8,615 nt of DNA from Nitrospirota bacterium (GTDB lineage: Bacteria > Nitrospirota > Nitrospiria > Nitrospirales > UBA8639). The first letter of the stretch is position 1; each line of letters opens with the position of its first letter. Location: positions 1 to 8,615 of the forward strand of contig QJYE01000508.1 of assembly GCA_003235785.1 (NCBI GenBank), in the 5' to 3' direction. Below the pieces are notes generated by a model. It did no database searches. It was not told the origin of the DNA and saw only the letters and a program-made list of their open reading frames with translations. A program made the position numbers and the translations under genes. Positions 1-6,521 of this stretch are shown one piece after another.

Positions 1-432
1 GCGAATTTCATCGCGAAATTTCGTTTGAATCTGATACAGGGTTAGAGGTAACTGGCGATAGGATCGGACTTCTCGTCGAAACAAGTCCGTCACGACTTCT
101 TCGTGCGTCGGTCCCAGGCAAAAGGATCGGTCATGGCGGTCTTGTAATCGGACAAGTTCCTTTCCGTAAAAATCCCAGCGGCCGGTTTCTTCCCATAGTT
201 CGGCGGGAGAGAGAATAGGTAGTAACAGTTCTTGGGCTCCGGCCCTATTCATTTCTTCGCGAACGATGGCTTCAATTTTCCGAATGACGCGCAGACCCAA
301 TGGAAGATACGAATAGATGCCGGCAGCCACCTTCCGGATCATTCCGGCTCGTAGCATCAAACGATGGCTAATGACCTCCGCTTCGGCAGGGTCTTGACGC
401 ATGGTGGGGATAAAGGATTGCGAAAGTCTCAT
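1..432 (-). CDS. proS: Prolyl-tRNA synthetase, N-terminal part (cut by window edge)
   Basis: This is the first 144 codons of a class II prolyl-tRNA synthetase, which charges tRNA-Pro with proline in the cytoplasm. The reading frame is open to the window edge; bacterial-type ProS is usually about 570 residues, so roughly a quarter is present. The start is ATG at 432-430, preceded by AGGA (440-443) with a 7-nt spacer. Visible landmarks are the SQSFIPTMRQDP N-terminus, the class II motif 1 region around residues 36-76 (AAGIYSYLPLGLRV, then the LLPILSPAELW stretch), GPTHEE at 107-112 in the proline/adenylate pocket, and the start of motif 2 (TKFRDEIR, 137-144). These fit the bacterial rather than the eukaryote/archaeal-like ProS. 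The editing insertion and anticodon-binding domain lie outside the window. It is last of the visible minus-strand genes, 92 bp after rseP, and probably co-transcribed with it. Confidence 0.96.
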   Translation of the reverse strand, partial: MRLSQSFIPTMRQDPAEAEVISHRLMLRAGMIRKVAAGIYSYLPLGLRVIRKIEAIVREEMNRAGAQELLLPILSPAELWEETGRWDFYGKELVRLQDRHDRSFCLGPTHEEVVTDLFRREVRSYRQLPLTLYQIQTKFRDEIR

Positions 433-439
433 TGGGTAT

Positions 440-443
440 TCCT
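440..443 (-). promoter_or_regulatory. Ribosome binding site of proS
   Basis: AGGA on the minus strand lies 7 nt before the proS ATG at 432. It supports that start; the next in-frame ATG is codon 11 and would cut into the conserved N-terminus. Confidence 0.6.
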
Positions 444-524
444 GGTGATCAGAGTAATAAAAAGCCCGATTTCAAGAAGCATGGACGGTCATATCAGAAG
501 TCGGTTGAGATCGTGAGGGAAGGG

Positions 525-1919
525 TTATTGAAGGAGGCGGTTAATATCGTTCCAGAAGGCATAGCCCATCAGGCAGAACAACACGAGGATCCCGGCTTGT
601 TGGGCGATTTCTCTTGATCGTTCCCGTAACGGGCGTCCTAAAATGGCTTCGCAGGCAAAAAAGAAGAGATGCCCGCCATCCAAAACCGGAATGGGTAATA
701 AATTTAAGATGCCGAGATTAATGCTGAGAATGGCGATTAGCCACACGATACTGCTCAAGCCTTGCTCGGCATGCTCGCCGGAAACACTAGCAATCATGAG
801 CGGTCCGCCAATATTCTTTGAAGAAATTTCTCCAGTCACAAGCTTGATGATGCCTTTGACTGTAAGTTCACACCAATCCCATGTGGCCTTCAAGCCGTCC
901 CAAGGTGCCAGATACCACGAAGAACTTCGCAGAACCGTCCCTCGGCCAGAGATTTGAATACCAATTCGGCCAATGGACAGGGTTTCCCCATCAGGGCTGG
1001 TCACGGTATGGGTGTCTGGCGTAATGGTAACGGTCAGAGGCTTCCCTTTCCGTTCAATCTGCATCTCAAGAGGAACGCCCGCATTTTTCCGAACAATTTC
1101 CGTCATCTGAGACCATGTGACGATGGGCGTCTCATGAATGCGAACAATTCGGTCATTGGCTTGAAGCCCGGCTTTCATGGCTGGCGTGTCGGGCATAATC
1201 TTTCCGACCACAGGCGCATGATCTTCAATCCCCAGGAGGTACAGGGGGGTCTCTTCAGGGTTGTCCTCATTGACTTGAACGGTTGGTGTGACAATAAAGG
1301 TTTTGATGGTGTTTCCACGACTGACATCTAACGTCACGGGGCGGCCATGGGTGGCATTGAGAATCTGATACAGTTCGCCCAAGGTTGAAATCTCTTCTTC
1401 GTTGGCCCTGGTAATACGATCACCCAATTCCAAGCCGGAGAGGGCTGCAGGAGAGTCCGGCGTAATGGCTTCGATCACCGGGGACATATTGTCAATGTTG
1501 GGGACGAAGAGCGGAGACCCCATGGCCAACATGCCGGTAAAAATTAAATAGCTAAGAATAAAATTGAAGAGAGGCCCTGCGGCCACAATAAGCATTTTGT
1601 GAGGTAGGGATTGATGGATGAAGGATTGTTTTTGATCCTCAGCCGAAATGGTTTCCGATCCCTCTTCTCCAAATAATTTGACGTATCCTCCGAGAGGAAC
1701 CGCTGAGACGACATATTCCGTGTCGCCGACTTGCCGCCCGATTAATCGTGGGCCAAACCCAACGGAAAACTTCAGGACTTTGACGCCAACCCAGCGAGCG
1801 GCCAGATAATGTCCATATTCATGAAACGTCACCAACACGCCAAGCACGATCAAAAACCACCACAGTTTTTGTCCAAAGATGAAGATGGCGTCTGGCGAAA
1901 AAAGAGACAAACTATTCAT
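525..1919 (-). CDS. rseP: RseP-type site-2 zinc metalloprotease
   Basis: This is a multi-pass inner-membrane intramembrane protease of the RseP/YaeL (S2P, M50B) family. In model bacteria it cleaves the membrane-bound anti-sigma factor RseA after DegS, and also remnant signal peptides. Residues are numbered from ATG 1919 (464 aa; E. coli RseP is 450). The zinc motif HEYGH is at 33-37 inside the first membrane segment, followed by VPLGGYVKLFGE (about 74-85) and the GPLFNF segment (about 115-120). Two tandem PDZ domains follow (about 145-215 and 230-300), then the C-terminal membrane segment with NLLPIPVLDGGH, whose Asp414 is the third zinc ligand. All catalytic residues are intact. A TTG at 1937 would add six residues; neither start has a clear Shine-Dalgarno sequence. 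I prefer the ATG because the short N-terminus matches the family. It lies 33 bp after dxr, and its substrate here is unknown. Confidence 0.95.
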   Translation of the reverse strand: MNSLSLFSPDAIFIFGQKLWWFLIVLGVLVTFHEYGHYLAARWVGVKVLKFSVGFGPRLIGRQVGDTEYVVSAVPLGGYVKLFGEEGSETISAEDQKQSFIHQSLPHKMLIVAAGPLFNFILSYLIFTGMLAMGSPLFVPNIDNMSPVIEAITPDSPAALSGLELGDRITRANEEEISTLGELYQILNATHGRPVTLDVSRGNTIKTFIVTPTVQVNEDNPEETPLYLLGIEDHAPVVGKIMPDTPAMKAGLQANDRIVRIHETPIVTWSQMTEIVRKNAGVPLEMQIERKGKPLTVTITPDTHTVTSPDGETLSIGRIGIQISGRGTVLRSSSWYLAPWDGLKATWDWCELTVKGIIKLVTGEISSKNIGGPLMIASVSGEHAEQGLSSIVWLIAILSINLGILNLLPIPVLDGGHLFFFACEAILGRPLRERSREIAQQAGILVLFCLMGYAFWNDINRLLQ

Positions 1920-1952
1920 AGAAATTAGTAAGTGCAAGGTGTCAGTTGCAAG

Positions 1953-3119
1953 TTATACCGGTAGTATACAGGTTTTCATCATCTCTTCGGCGGTTCTGCG
2001 TGCCCATAGGTCTATGGCCAATACCTCGTCAATCGTCGAAAGTGGAGCCGCTTGATAAGCTGACATGGTTTCTTGAATGACTTTTGGGATATCCAAAAAT
2101 GCGATCTGGTTATTCAGAAAGGCATGGACCGCGACTTCATTGGCCGCATTGAGTGTCGCCGGAAGCCCGGCTCCTCCGGCCAAGGCATCAAAGGCCAATT
2201 GCAGGCAAGGAAATTTTTTGGTATCGGGAGGGCAAAAGGTCAATTTCCCTATTTTCCCTAAATCTAATAATGGTGGATGGAGCGGGACGCGTTCAGGATA
2301 GTTCATGGCATATGATATAGGTGTACGCATGTCGGGATGGCCTAATTGCGAGATCGTAGATCCATCACAATATTCTACCAAAGAATGAATAATGCTTTCT
2401 CGGTGAATAACCACATCAATTTGAGCCATAGGTAGATCAAAGAGCCATCGAGCTTCAATGACCTCAAGCCCTTTATTCATCAGTGTCGCGGAATCGATGG
2501 TAATTTTTGCTCCCATTTCCCAGTTCGGATGTTTCAAGGCTTGTGCGGGTGTGACATGCGCAAGATCGGTAGCCGCCCAATCCCAAAATGGTCCGCCGGA
2601 AGCAGTCAGGACGACGCGCCGAATATCTACCTTGCGATGACCCTCCATCGATTGAAAAATGGCACTATGCTCACTATCGATAGGGAAGATGGTCACGCCA
2701 TGTTTTTCCGCTTCCTGTTGCATGAGTTGCCCGGCCATCACCATGGGTTCTTTATTTGCTAAGGCCACTTGGCTGCCCGCTTGAATGGCGGAAAGGGTCG
2801 GTTTGAGGCCGGCGCCACCGACAATGGCTGAAATCACTAAGTCACAATCTGGAAAGCTGGCGACTTCACAGAGCCCGGCTTCTCCCTCCAACACCTCAAC
2901 CTGAGTGGTGTCCACCCGGGTCCGTAAGCGCTTAGCGGCTTCTGGGCTGGACAACGCCACAGTCTTTGGTTGAAATGTCCGAATCTGCTCTTCCAGTATT
3001 TGATCATTAGAGCCAGCTGCCAACCCCACAACTTGAAACCGATCTGGAAATCGCGACACCACATCCAGCGTACTGGCTCCGATGGAACCGGTGGATCCCA
3101 AAATGACGATGCGTTTCAC
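1953..3119 (-). CDS. dxr: 1-deoxy-D-xylulose 5-phosphate reductoisomerase (DXR/IspC)
   Basis: This cytoplasmic enzyme converts 1-deoxy-D-xylulose 5-phosphate to 2-C-methyl-D-erythritol 4-phosphate using NADPH and a divalent metal, the first committed step of the MEP isoprenoid pathway. At 388 residues it is close to the usual ~400. The NADPH-binding GSTGSIG is at residues 8-14. ALANKEP follows at 119-125. PIDSEHSA carries metal ligands Asp148 and Glu150, and the third ligand is Glu219 in SATLMNKGLEVIEA. KHPNWEMG (196-203) and LNAANEVAV (C-terminal third) are also family signatures. The start codon is GTG at 3119-3117, backed by AAGGAA at 3129-3134 with a 9-nt spacer. It follows cdsA by 36 bp. 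The product feeds the isoprenyl units that UppS, encoded in the same operon, elongates. Nothing is missing or odd. Confidence 0.97.
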   Translation of the reverse strand: MKRIVILGSTGSIGASTLDVVSRFPDRFQVVGLAAGSNDQILEEQIRTFQPKTVALSSPEAAKRLRTRVDTTQVEVLEGEAGLCEVASFPDCDLVISAIVGGAGLKPTLSAIQAGSQVALANKEPMVMAGQLMQQEAEKHGVTIFPIDSEHSAIFQSMEGHRKVDIRRVVLTASGGPFWDWAATDLAHVTPAQALKHPNWEMGAKITIDSATLMNKGLEVIEARWLFDLPMAQIDVVIHRESIIHSLVEYCDGSTISQLGHPDMRTPISYAMNYPERVPLHPPLLDLGKIGKLTFCPPDTKKFPCLQLAFDALAGGAGLPATLNAANEVAVHAFLNNQIAFLDIPKVIQETMSAYQAAPLSTIDEVLAIDLWARRTAEEMMKTCILPV

Positions 3120-3128
3120 GAGAGGGGT

Positions 3129-3134
3129 TTCCTT
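3129..3134 (-). promoter_or_regulatory. Ribosome binding site of dxr
   Basis: AAGGAA on the minus strand lies 9 nt before a GTG codon at 3119. It fixes a GTG start for dxr, placing the NADPH-binding GSTGSIG motif at residue 8 as is usual for the family. Confidence 0.65.
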
Positions 3135-3155
3135 TTTCTGTGAGATGGCCAGATA

Positions 3156-3962
3156 TTAAGACGGCACCGAAAACATGACATAGTAATACATCGCAGGTCC
3201 AGTGAATAGTAGACTATCAACCCGGTCAAGAACTCCGCCATGTCCGGGGATTATTGTCCCCGAATCTTTCACATGGACGCTACGCTTGATGGCTGATTCA
3301 GCTAAATCCCCCATGGCTCCAAGCAGCGCTAAGGCCACACCGAGCATAACGCATTGGCCGAAGGAGAAAAAGGGGATAAACGTAAAGTGGCTGATGATGG
3401 CTCCGATCACCGAAAACAAGATTCCGCCGAATAACCCTTCAATGGTTTTTTTGGGGCTGAGTGTTGGTGAGAGCGGATATTTCCCCAATGTTTTCCCAAT
3501 AAAAAACCCTCCGGTATCAGACAGCCATGTCACGAGAATGACAAAAAAAACTAAGGCGATTCCATTTTCTAAGTTTCTCAGCAAGATGTAATGGCCAAGA
3601 AGCACCACGATATAGCCGATTCCGAAGAGGTATGCTGCCCAAGATGGGAGTAAGCGGTGGGCGCTGGCTGGAGACTGGCAAAACCAGAGTAAGATGAGGG
3701 TGACGAATCCTGCCACCCACGGGACGAGCATGCCGGTGTAGGCGTGATCCAAAAAAAATAGCAGAATAGCCCCCATACAACAGGAAGCGATATGAGTGAG
3801 GAGAGATCCGGTCTGCCCAAAATACAGCGTTAAAAATTCCCAGAGAGCAAACAGGGCAACCGTGCTCATTAATAGGCTAAAGAGCCAGGGAGGGGAGTAG
3901 CGAATGCCTATATACAGCAAAGGCACAAATACGAGGGCAGAATAAAGGCGTCGGGGATCCAT
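3156..3962 (-). CDS. cdsA: Phosphatidate cytidylyltransferase (CDP-diglyceride synthase)
   Basis: This inner-membrane enzyme makes CDP-diacylglycerol from phosphatidic acid and CTP, the branch point for phosphatidylethanolamine, phosphatidylglycerol and cardiolipin. The 268-residue protein is mostly hydrophobic, with about seven or eight membrane segments, and fits the usual 250-310 residues. The CDP-alcohol cytidylyltransferase signature is at 223-249: SAIKR, then KDSG, then PGHGGVLDRVD. Asp149 in WLSDTGGFFIGK, the SPKKTIEG motif (169-176) and Asp219 complete the metal and CTP site known for the family. The start is ATG at 3962, with no clear Shine-Dalgarno sequence and no upstream in-frame ATG, GTG or TTG before the uppS stop. 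The gene is in the same reading frame as uppS, separated by one TAG and 26 further sense codons. Its membrane role agrees with its uppS and rseP neighbours. Confidence 0.95.
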   Translation of the reverse strand: MDPRRLYSALVFVPLLYIGIRYSPPWLFSLLMSTVALFALWEFLTLYFGQTGSLLTHIASCCMGAILLFFLDHAYTGMLVPWVAGFVTLILLWFCQSPASAHRLLPSWAAYLFGIGYIVVLLGHYILLRNLENGIALVFFVILVTWLSDTGGFFIGKTLGKYPLSPTLSPKKTIEGLFGGILFSVIGAIISHFTFIPFFSFGQCVMLGVALALLGAMGDLAESAIKRSVHVKDSGTIIPGHGGVLDRVDSLLFTGPAMYYYVMFSVPS

Positions 3963-4040
3963 GGTGTAGCTAACAGAACGGATGGGTCTAGGAGATAGGG
4001 GTAATGATTGGTCTCGATTATTGTGGGCGTCGACGATTTC

Positions 4041-4826
4041 CTATGGAGCTACCGATTGGCTGACCCGCCCAAACCGGCGCTCACGTTTTTGGTAGTCCAG
4101 GAGGGCAAGGAGTGTTTCGCAGCGACGAAAGTCCGGCCAGAGGGTACGGGTGAAATACAACTCCGTATAGGCGATCTGCCAGAGGAGGAAATTGCTAATA
4201 CGAGCTTCACCAGAGGTGCGAATGAGTAAGTCAGGATCGGGCAGTCCCCAGGTTGTGAGATGTTGCTCGAAGAGGGTTTCATTGATTTGCTCAGGCAGAA
4301 GTGAGCCCATTTGCACTTCTAGGGCTAATTGTTGAGCGGCGTCAATAATCTCCGCTCGTCCCCCATAGCTGAGCGCCACGGCCAGGGTTTGACGGGTGCA
4401 ATGGCGGGTTTCTTCAGCCACGTCGAAGACCAATTCCCGAGCCGGAGTCGGGAGCTGTTCCAATCGTCCAATAGGGAGGAAACGGATATTTCGATCTTGG
4501 AAGCGTTGCCGTTCCTGAGTCAGGTACCGTTCTAATAAGCCCATGAGTAAGCGAATTTCTGACTCAGGGCGATTCCAATTTTCCTGGGAAAATGCGTAGA
4601 TCGTCAGGTAGGGAATATTGAGCTCATGCCCGATTTCCAGGACATCTTGAAGGGCGGCAAGTCCTTCCTTGTGCCCGGCAATACGGGGAAGCCCGCGTTG
4701 AGCGGCCCATCGACCGTTACCATCCATGATAATGGCCACATGTTGAGGCAGAGACGTGAGGTCAAGCTGACTCCGAAGTTCTTCCTCCGCCACATGCCTG
4801 GTTTCTATCGTCTGCAATTCATCCAT
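4041..4826 (-). CDS. uppS: Undecaprenyl diphosphate synthase (cis-prenyltransferase)
   Basis: This enzyme adds isopentenyl diphosphate units in cis to farnesyl diphosphate to give C55 undecaprenyl diphosphate, the lipid carrier for peptidoglycan and other surface polymers. The 261-residue protein matches the 230-260 family range, with a slightly longer N-terminus (about 30 residues before the core). Catalytic Asp35 sits in IIMDGNGRWA; His52 follows in GHKEG; YAFSQENW is at 78-84. The C-terminal signature (about 197-225) carries Arg203, Arg209, Ser211 and Glu222, matching E. coli Arg194, Arg200, Ser202 and Glu213 with a constant offset of nine. The start is ATG at 4826, with no obvious Shine-Dalgarno sequence. 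It is first in the minus-strand operon, behind a strong promoter-like sequence at 4920-4948 and an approximately 87-nt leader. The usual upstream frr/pyrH genes are absent here; tldD is divergent. Confidence 0.97.
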   Translation of the reverse strand: MDELQTIETRHVAEEELRSQLDLTSLPQHVAIIMDGNGRWAAQRGLPRIAGHKEGLAALQDVLEIGHELNIPYLTIYAFSQENWNRPESEIRLLMGLLERYLTQERQRFQDRNIRFLPIGRLEQLPTPARELVFDVAEETRHCTRQTLAVALSYGGRAEIIDAAQQLALEVQMGSLLPEQINETLFEQHLTTWGLPDPDLLIRTSGEARISNFLLWQIAYTELYFTRTLWPDFRRCETLLALLDYQKRERRFGRVSQSVAP

Positions 4827-4886
4827 GAATGACGGTGATGGTTGAAGGTGAAAGCTGGAGCCATGAGGTGGATCCAGTAGAAATCA

Positions 4887-4911
4887 TTCACAAACCCGAG
4901 AAATCTGTGAA
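4887..4911. promoter_or_regulatory. Inverted repeat near uppS transcription start (candidate operator)
   Basis: TTCACA (4887-4892) and TGTGAA (4906-4911) form a perfect 6-bp inverted repeat with a 13-bp spacer. It lies about 2-26 nt into the predicted uppS transcript, a common place for a repressor site. In RNA it could also form a short 5' hairpin (7 bp counting a G-U pair, 13-nt loop). The half-sites point the opposite way to a CRP site (TGTGA then TCACA). Whether anything binds is inference. Confidence 0.35.
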
Positions 4912-4919
4912 CAAATTTT

Positions 4920-4948
4920 AGTCTAATAATGAAAGCGATTCTTGTCAA
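4920..4948 (-). promoter_or_regulatory. Sigma70-like promoter for the uppS-cdsA-dxr-rseP-proS operon
   Basis: On the minus strand, TTGACA (4943-4948, six of six consensus bases) is followed after exactly 17 bp by TAGACT (4920-4925, four of six). The predicted start is near 4913, leaving an approximately 87-nt leader before the uppS ATG. The flanking sequence is A/T-rich. This is the best promoter match for the left block; no comparable one was noticed in the gaps between the downstream genes. Confidence 0.65.
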
Positions 4949-4980
4949 ATTCAATCATAGAGGCTATCAGCCAACCGAAA

Positions 4981-5009
4981 TTGCACCTACTCAGGCGATG
5001 GGCTATACT
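4981..5009 (+). promoter_or_regulatory. Sigma70-like promoter for tldD
   Basis: TTGCAC (4981-4986, three of six consensus bases) is followed after exactly 17 bp by TATACT (5004-5009, five of six). The predicted start is near 5016, giving an approximately 40-nt leader before the tldD ATG. Its -35 box is 32 bp from the -35 box of the divergent uppS promoter, so the two do not overlap but are close enough to share a regulator. Confidence 0.6.
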
Positions 5010-5056
5010 GACTTTCCTCTGTTCACGCAACCTCATAAATAATTGTAGCGCACTTT

Positions 5057-6484
5057 ATGATTCCCAGCCCGGCAGACTTTTCTCTTCAAGAACAGGATAT
5101 GTTGCATGCGTTGACGAAAGCCACCGCTCGGAACGTGGACTATGCCGATATGTATCTGGAGTCCTCGGTGACGGATTCGGTGTCGATGGAAGAAAGCTTA
5201 GTCAAACGGGCTGTTAAAAGTATCGCACAAGGGGCCGGCATTCGAGCTGTGGCGGGAGAACGCACGGGGTTTGCCTATTCTGATGATCTTTCGGTGCGAG
5301 ATTTAGAGCAGGCGGCAGAGACCGCGAGGTACATTGCTGAGTCCCCACAGGGCGATCATCCTCTGACGGTGACCCATCGAACCGGTCCTTCCCAGAATTT
5401 GTATCCACTCACACAGCCTCTCACTGATATTACAACAGAGGCTCGCGTTGATCTTTTGAATCAAATTGATGTTGAGGCTCGCCGGTATGATCCCCGCATT
5501 GCCAAAGTGATGGCCTCCTTTAATACGGAACAAAAAATATTTTTGGTGGTGAATTCCGAAGGTCAACTCGTCGGTGATGTCCAACCCCTGGCTCGCCTTC
5601 AAATTACCTGTATTGCCGAAGATGGAGACAATCGGCAGATCGGGAGTTATGGGGGCGGAGGCCGCGTGGGATTTTCGTTCTTCGTGGAAAACGGGCGGGC
5701 GTTGGAATTTGCCAGGGAAGCGGCACGGCAGGCGATTGTCAATTTAGATGCCGTCGATGCTCCTGCCGGAACGATGCCCGTGGTTTTGGGCGGCGGCTGG
5801 CCGGGCATTTTGCTACATGAAGCCATTGGACATGGGTTAGAGGCGGATTTTAACCGTCGTAAAACATCGGCCTTTAGCGATCTCATTGGGCAACAGGTGG
5901 CTTCTGAGTTGTGTACGATTGTTGATGACGGGACACTCCCATTCCGTCGTGGTTCGATGAATATTGATGATGAAGGGACGCCGACCTCACGAACCATGCT
6001 TATTGAAAAGGGAATCTTACGCGGGTATATCACGGATCGCCTCAACGCTCGCTTAATGGGAATTCCTCTCACTGGGAATGGGCGCCGCGAAGATTTTCGA
6101 AGCGTCGTCTTGCCTCGTATGACCAATACATTTATGTTAGCCGGAGAGTCGAATCCGGAAGACATCATTCGTTCGGTCAAAAAGGGGCTCTACGCCGCAT
6201 CATTCGGTGGTGGGCAAGTCGATATCACCAGCGGAAAATTTGTTTTTTCAGCCAGTGAGGCCTATCTCATCGAAGATGGGAAGATCACTAAGCCCGTCAA
6301 GGGAGCGACCTTAATTGGCAATGGCCCTGATGTGCTGAAAAAAGTTTCGATGGTTGGACATGACATGAAACTCGATGAAGGCATCGGCACCTGTGGGAAG
6401 GAAGGGCAATCCGTTCCTGTTGGTGTAGGGCTTCCGACGATAAAAGTCGATGAAATGACCGTTGGCGGAACCGCCATGGCCTAA
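5057..6484 (+). CDS. tldD: TldD, catalytic subunit of the TldD/TldE metalloprotease
   Basis: TldD is the catalytic half of the TldD/TldE zinc protease (peptidase U62/M103), a cytoplasmic heterodimer. In E. coli it completes maturation of microcin B17 and helps degrade the CcdA antitoxin; it acts on unfolded peptides threaded into a narrow channel. The 475-residue product matches the usual ~480. The zinc motif HEAIGH is at 254-259 (His254, Glu255, His259), and the third ligand is Cys446 in GTCGKEGQ, equivalent to E. coli Cys454. The VDDGTL and DEGTPTSR motifs follow in the C-terminal domain. The start is ATG at 5057, with no clear Shine-Dalgarno sequence; a second Met at residue 15 is less likely, because only the longer form leaves a normal N-terminal helix. 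It is first gene of a plus-strand operon with tldE 37 bp downstream. No RiPP precursor or toxin-antitoxin pair is visible, so its substrate here is unknown. Confidence 0.95.
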   Translation: MIPSPADFSLQEQDMLHALTKATARNVDYADMYLESSVTDSVSMEESLVKRAVKSIAQGAGIRAVAGERTGFAYSDDLSVRDLEQAAETARYIAESPQGDHPLTVTHRTGPSQNLYPLTQPLTDITTEARVDLLNQIDVEARRYDPRIAKVMASFNTEQKIFLVVNSEGQLVGDVQPLARLQITCIAEDGDNRQIGSYGGGGRVGFSFFVENGRALEFAREAARQAIVNLDAVDAPAGTMPVVLGGGWPGILLHEAIGHGLEADFNRRKTSAFSDLIGQQVASELCTIVDDGTLPFRRGSMNIDDEGTPTSRTMLIEKGILRGYITDRLNARLMGIPLTGNGRREDFRSVVLPRMTNTFMLAGESNPEDIIRSVKKGLYAASFGGGQVDITSGKFVFSASEAYLIEDGKITKPVKGATLIGNGPDVLKKVSMVGHDMKLDEGIGTCGKEGQSVPVGVGLPTIKVDEMTVGGTAMA

Positions 6485-6521
6485 TGGATCACCCTCCCGT
6501 TTTGCGGCTTCGATTTATTCC

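Noticed and set aside
433..524. Possible terminator or promoter between rseP and proS
   Set aside because: A CGGGCTTTTTATT stretch occurs on the minus strand, but no complementary arm precedes it, and no -35/-10 pair with suitable spacing was found; read-through into proS is more likely.
432..617. Plus-strand 61-codon frame across the rseP-proS gap
   Set aside because: It overlaps the rseP 3' end antisense, has no ribosome binding site and shows no recognisable motif.
643..1331. Plus-strand open frames at 643-957 and 954-1331
   Set aside because: They lie inside rseP on the opposite strand; the rseP frame has an intact HEYGH zinc site, two PDZ domains and LDGG, while these translations show no family-like sequence.
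1920..1937. TTG at 1937 as the rseP start
   Set aside because: No Shine-Dalgarno sequence precedes it, and it only lengthens an N-terminus that is already long enough from the ATG at 1919.
4887..4911. CRP/FNR-type binding site reading of the inverted repeat
   Set aside because: The half-sites are in the opposite order to TGTGA-N6-TCACA and the spacer is 13 bp, so it does not fit that family.
5647..6180. Minus-strand 177-codon open frame
   Set aside because: It is antisense to the most conserved part of tldD, including the HEAIGH motif; its translation is low-complexity Ser/Pro/Arg typical of an antisense shadow.
6462..6521. TTG at 6462 as the tldE start, overlapping tldD
   Set aside because: The extra 20 residues are not family-like and no Shine-Dalgarno sequence precedes the TTG; the ATG at 6522 gives a normal TldE length.
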